Source of the DNA: Maribrevibacterium harenarium
GTDB taxonomy: Bacteria; Pseudomonadota; Gammaproteobacteria; Pseudomonadales; Marinomonadaceae
Direction: 5' to 3'
DNA: 64,000 nucleotides
Assembly: GCF_006385675.1 (NCBI RefSeq)
Contig: NZ_VFRR01000011.1
Span: forward strand, 1-64,000
The number at the start of each line of letters is the position of its first letter. The first letter of the stretch is position 1. The notes under the pieces are model-generated. The model saw only the letters and a program-made list of their open reading frames with translations, had not been told where the DNA came from and did not search any database. This document shows positions 60,729-64,000 of this stretch, piece by piece. The position numbers and the translations under genes are program-made.

Positions 60729-61463
60729 TTACGCTTCAGTTGCTTCGCTAACTTCTACAAACTCATCAGCAGTACCCGCTGCAGCTGCACGACCTTCTAG
60801 CGCTGCATCAGCAAACGCAGATACGTACAATTGTACGGCGCGGATAGCGTCGTCGTTTGCAGGGATAACGTAGTCAACACCATCTGGGTTGCTGTTTGTA
60901 TCTACGATACCGATAACTGGGATACCTAGTTTGTTCGCTTCTTTGATTGCAATGCGCTCGTGATCAACGTCGATTACGAAAAGAACGTCTGGCAGACCAC
61001 CCATATCCTTGATACCACCTAGAGAACGCTCTAGCTTCTCAAGTTCACGAGTACGCATTAGCGCTTCTTTCTTGGTCAACTTTTCGAACGTACCGTCATT
61101 CATTTGCGTTTCAAGGTCACGTAGACGCTTGATAGAAGCACGGATCGTTTTGTAGTTAGTCAACATACCACCCAACCAACGGTGGTTAACGTATGGCATA
61201 CCAGCGCGAGAAGCTTGCTCAGCTACTGATTTAGATGCCGCACGCTTAGTACCAACGAACATCACTTTGTTTTTGTTCTCAGCCATTTTTTTAACAAGCG
61301 CTAGGGCTTCGTTCATAGCTGGAACAGTGTGTTCTAGGTTGATGATATGGATTTTATTGCGCGCACCGAAGATGAATGGCTTCATCTTTGGGTTCCAGTA
61401 ACGAGTTTGGTGACCGAAGTGTGAACCAACCTGTAGTAGGTCGCGCATAGAAACTGTAGGCAT
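60729..61463 (-). CDS. rpsB: 30S ribosomal protein S2
   Basis: Ribosomal protein S2, 244 residues. Family signatures are [24 protein letters not shown] (from about residue 4), VGTKRAA near residue 74 and [19 protein letters not shown] near residue 157. The alanine-rich acidic tail is typical. It is divergent from map and has a long structured leader. Confidence 0.98.
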   Translation of the reverse strand: MPTVSMRDLLQVGSHFGHQTRYWNPKMKPFIFGARNKIHIINLEHTVPAMNEALALVKKMAENKNKVMFVGTKRAASKSVAEQASRAGMPYVNHRWLGGMLTNYKTIRASIKRLRDLETQMNDGTFEKLTKKEALMRTRELEKLERSLGGIKDMGGLPDVLFVIDVDHERIAIKEANKLGIPVIGIVDTNSNPDGVDYVIPANDDAIRAVQLYVSAFADAALEGRAAAAGTADEFVEVSEATEA

Positions 61464-61638
61464 TAGATTTTCCTTTATTTTGGGTTAGTTACTCTTACTA
61501 ACAGCCCGACTCTCAGCCCGTCTGGGTTTAAGGCAACCCTGGACACCCTTGAGAGGAAGCATTCGCGGTAGTAAGGTCGTTAGATTAAGTTTAGTTTTTT
61601 CGCTTCTAGCTAACCGTTTCATAACGGCCATAAAAGCG
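61464..61638 (-). promoter_or_regulatory. rpsB leader RNA
   Basis: About 175 bases between the predicted start site and the rpsB ATG. On the minus strand it contains GGGTT-GCCTT-AAACCC, a repeated GGGCTGAGAGTC-GGGCTG, and GTTAGT-AAGAGTA-ACTAAC stem-loops before the Shine-Dalgarno AAGGAAA. In E. coli S2 represses its own rpsB-tsf mRNA through its leader. The structure here is compatible, but the site is not proven. Confidence 0.5.
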
Positions 61639-61644
61639 AGGCGT

Positions 61645-61653
61645 TTTATACCA
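61645..61653 (-). promoter_or_regulatory. Extended -10 promoter of rpsB
   Basis: On the minus strand TGGTATAAA gives an extended -10 element (TGn then TATAAA), followed by the G/C-rich stretch ACGCCTCGC as a discriminator, typical of stringently controlled ribosomal promoters. No strong -35 is needed with an extended -10. Confidence 0.6.
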
Positions 61654-61797
61654 CAAAATCAAATTAAGCAAAAGCACCAAGATACTGTACCAGCAGCTTG
61701 GATGGATATTTTTCCCTCCGCGGGGGCGATAAAGGTTCTCAACTCATGTAGAATACGGGCCATTATTATCTTATTCGCCTTTATAGATAGAGTTATT

Positions 61798-62649
61798 ATG
61801 AGCAACGAAATCCTAGAGCGCGTCGCGCTTCTTACGCAAAACGGTCGCGCGGAAGTCCCCGCTTGGACACCACGCCCCGCAGCCACCCGTTTTACTGATA
61901 TTAATGACATTAACGGTATGCGCGAGGCTGGCCGCTTGGCTGCCGAGGTGCTAACCATGCTGGCTGAATATGTCGTTCCCGGTGTAACAACTGAGCAACT
62001 GGACATCATTGCTCACAATCATATTGTGACGAGTCAAGGCGCCATCCCTGCGCCGCTCAATTACCATGGTTTTCCAAAGTCCTGCTGTACTTCGGTAAAC
62101 GATGTCATTTGCCATGGCATTCCGAATGATAAAGCCCTCAAAAAAGGGGATGTGGTGAACATTGACATCACCGTGATCAAAGATGGCTATTACGGCGATA
62201 CCAGTAAAATGTTTTTTGTTGGCGATGTTGCCCCCCATGCTAAGCGACTTTGCCAAGTCACCCAAGAGTGCCTATATCTCGCCATCAAAATGGTTAAGCC
62301 CGGCGTTCGGCTCGGTGACATTGGTGCCGCCATATCAGCCCATGCACACAAAAACCATTACAGTGTCGTAGAGGAATATTGCGGTCATGGTTTGGGAACT
62401 ACTTTCCATGGCGAACCACAGGTCGCTCACTATGGTCGTGCTGGCACGGGTGTCGTGCTGGAAGAAGGTATGACCTTTACTATCGAACCTATGATCAATG
62501 CCGGCAAGAAGCAGGTCAAACATACTGGCCCAGATAACTGGATCGCCAAAACCAAAGATGGCCGTCTTTCTGCCCAGTACGAGCACTCATTACTAGTCAC
62601 TGCGGACGGAGTTGAAATCCTTACTCTGCGCCCCGAAGAGACAATTTAG
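61798..62649 (+). CDS. map: Type I methionine aminopeptidase
   Basis: Removes the initiator methionine from new proteins. The 283-residue protein has metal ligands in VVNIDITVIKDGYYGDTSKMF (about residues 118-138), EYCGHGLG (about 193-200), FTIEPMI (about 226-232) and the final glutamate in QYEHSLLV. The start at 61798 gives an N-terminal extension of about 20 residues relative to E. coli Map; the longer frame to 61549 is implausible. No strong Shine-Dalgarno is seen. It is divergent from rpsB as in E. coli. Confidence 0.95.
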   Translation: MSNEILERVALLTQNGRAEVPAWTPRPAATRFTDINDINGMREAGRLAAEVLTMLAEYVVPGVTTEQLDIIAHNHIVTSQGAIPAPLNYHGFPKSCCTSVNDVICHGIPNDKALKKGDVVNIDITVIKDGYYGDTSKMFFVGDVAPHAKRLCQVTQECLYLAIKMVKPGVRLGDIGAAISAHAHKNHYSVVEEYCGHGLGTTFHGEPQVAHYGRAGTGVVLEEGMTFTIEPMINAGKKQVKHTGPDNWIAKTKDGRLSAQYEHSLLVTADGVEILTLRPEETI

Positions 62650-62697
62650 CGATAACGATTAGCATCCTTTTCGAATAAAACATGGTTTGAGGCCTCT

Positions 62698-64000
62698 ATG
62701 GACTTTCCTGCTCACCCTGATTCTCCACCTCTTCTGACGCCTGAAGAGAAACAGTTTTTGGCACAAAGTAGCACCAGCGCTAGCCAATACCGGGCATTGC
62801 TGCGGGAAAAGGAAGCCGCCTACCACGATTTATTCCATGCTCTCTATCCTATTGAAAAGTTGGTAAAGGGACTTGCCAGATTATATGACGATGTCATGCA
62901 AGCTGCTTGGATCGCCCGTGGACTGGGAGATGAAACCAGTGTCGCCCTCGTGGCAGTGGGAGGCTATGGACGTGCCGAGTTACACCCAAAATCGGATATA
63001 GATCTGCTGATACTGACCCATGATGAGCAGCCCGTACCGGAAGAGAAACTCGAAGCCTTTATCACTTTCTTGTGGGATTTGAAGCTGGACGTAGGCCATA
63101 GTGTACGCTCTATCCGCCAGTGTACCGAGATGGCAGCTAATGATGTGACCGTCATTACCAACCTTATTGAATCTCGTACCCTTTATGGCCCAGCCGAATT
63201 ACTGGCAAATCTTAACCTGCATATAGATGTGAGTCAGATGTGGGATGGCCATAGTTTTTACCGGGCCAAAATCGACGAACAGCGCCAGCGCCACGATAAA
63301 TACCAGAATACCGCTTACAACCTTGAGCCTAACTTGAAGGAATGCCCGGGTGGACTGCGCGATATGCAGGTGATCGACTGGGTGGCTAAACGCCATTTAC
63401 ACACCCATCGCCTCAGCGCCCTAATCGACAAACAGTTTTTGTCAGAGGATGAGTATTTACAGCTCAAGGGAGCTGTTAGCCACCTATGGCGCATTCGCTG
63501 GGCATTGCATATGACAGTAGGACGCAAAGAAGACCGACTGCTATTCGATCATCAACGCACTTTGGCACGCATGTTTGTCTTTGATGATGACGATCTAAAG
63601 CGTAATGTTGAGCGCTTCATGCAAGGCTATTACCAAAGCGTTGCCGCTATACAGCAACTGAACGATTTGCTTTTACAGCACTTTGAAGAGTCTTTCCTGT
63701 TCATTGATGACAACCCTGTGATCGAGCATGTGAATGAACGTTTTCGTATCTGTAATGGACAAATCGAAGCCTGCGCCGCTGACTTGTTTCAGACTACCCC
63801 GTCAGCCATGCTAGAAGTCTACAAGCTACTAGGGGAACGCAGTGATATTCGCGGCATTCGCGCTAATACCATGCGCATGCTGCGAGACAACCTCGACTTA
63901 ATCGACGATAACTATCGCAACGATCCGGTCAACACCAGCCTGTTTCTCGACATCATTGCCAGCCCCTATCGTATGACGCGAGTGCTGAGATCAATGAAGC
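62698..64000 (+). CDS. glnD: PII uridylyltransferase/uridylyl-removing enzyme GlnD, 5' part
   Basis: Bifunctional enzyme that adds UMP to PII (GlnB/GlnK) under nitrogen limitation and removes it when glutamine is high. The first 434 residues are present; the family length is close to 870, so the gene runs off the right edge. The nucleotidyltransferase motif GGYGRAELHPKSDIDLLIL is at about residues 88-106, and LKECPGGLRDMQVIDW at about 211-226. GAGG precedes the ATG. It belongs to the nitrogen signalling chain that would control the sigma-54 promoters of the nas locus through NtrBC. Confidence 0.97.
   Translation, partial: MDFPAHPDSPPLLTPEEKQFLAQSSTSASQYRALLREKEAAYHDLFHALYPIEKLVKGLARLYDDVMQAAWIARGLGDETSVALVAVGGYGRAELHPKSDIDLLILTHDEQPVPEEKLEAFITFLWDLKLDVGHSVRSIRQCTEMAANDVTVITNLIESRTLYGPAELLANLNLHIDVSQMWDGHSFYRAKIDEQRQRHDKYQNTAYNLEPNLKECPGGLRDMQVIDWVAKRHLHTHRLSALIDKQFLSEDEYLQLKGAVSHLWRIRWALHMTVGRKEDRLLFDHQRTLARMFVFDDDDLKRNVERFMQGYYQSVAAIQQLNDLLLQHFEESFLFIDDNPVIEHVNERFRICNGQIEACAADLFQTTPSAMLEVYKLLGERSDIRGIRANTMRMLRDNLDLIDDNYRNDPVNTSLFLDIIASPYRMTRVLRSMK

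Overview
The window is a stretch of a gammaproteobacterial chromosome. The evidence is conserved gene order: rpsB-tsf-pyrH-frr-uppS-cdsA-dxr-rseP-bamA-skp-lpxD-fabZ-lpxA-lpxB-rnhB-dnaE-accA, with map and glnD divergent from rpsB, and pyrG-eno-ftsB-ispD-ispF-truD-surE-pcm-popT-nlpD-rpoS. The mix of genes suggests a marine or estuarine relative of the Alteromonadales/Aeromonadales/Vibrionales. I cannot name the genus. No tRNA, rRNA, CRISPR array, insertion sequence or prophage was seen.

Layout. 1-375: decayed tail of a GGDEF gene and a terminator. 376-6588: branched-chain amino acid genes (class I ilvC divergent from ilvY, then ilvIH) enclosing a MocR regulator paired with a DUF1127 microprotein, as in the E. 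coli yjiR-yjiS pair. 6987-10464: an 88-residue unknown protein, queG, a membrane diguanylate cyclase and tesB. 10492-27092: a complete-looking nitrate assimilation locus. 27141-30151: a HepT-like orphan, serB, and a YtjB-like membrane protein carrying a degenerate class III nucleotide-cyclase-like domain. 30248-40151: the rpoS-to-pyrG block. 40300-42696: two small uncharacterised genes and tilS. 42792-61463: the accA-to-rpsB envelope, replication and translation block. 61798-64000: map and the start of glnD.

The nitrate locus is the most interesting part. It encodes NasR (nitrate sensor with an ANTAR RNA-binding domain), MobA, a TrpD2-like protein and NasA on one strand. The other strand carries an ABC nitrate transporter (nrtABC), a NasC-like flavoprotein, nirBD, moaA, moaB and moeA. 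The order nrtA-nrtB-nrtC-nasC-nirB matches Klebsiella nasF-E-D-C-B, but nasA has been split off and is divergent. The shared intergenic region holds two back-to-back sigma-54 type -24/-12 promoters. Each is followed by a long untranslated leader containing a strong hairpin. The nrtA leader has a 9-T intrinsic terminator overlapped by a stem-loop with an AACGAC hexaloop (A at 1, G at 4), the signature bound by ANTAR antiterminators. The nasA leader holds a 17-bp perfect hairpin preceded by two mutually exclusive stems. I infer double control: nitrogen limitation through sigma-54, then nitrate through NasR.

For coding sequences, starts were moved inside the longest reading frame where a Shine-Dalgarno sequence or family length supports it (DUF1127, trpD2-like, nasA, moaA, serB, ytjB-like, truD, DUF6482-like, tilS, lpxD, skp, dxr, uppS, pyrH, map). 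No computation or database search was run; family assignments are from recognised motifs.
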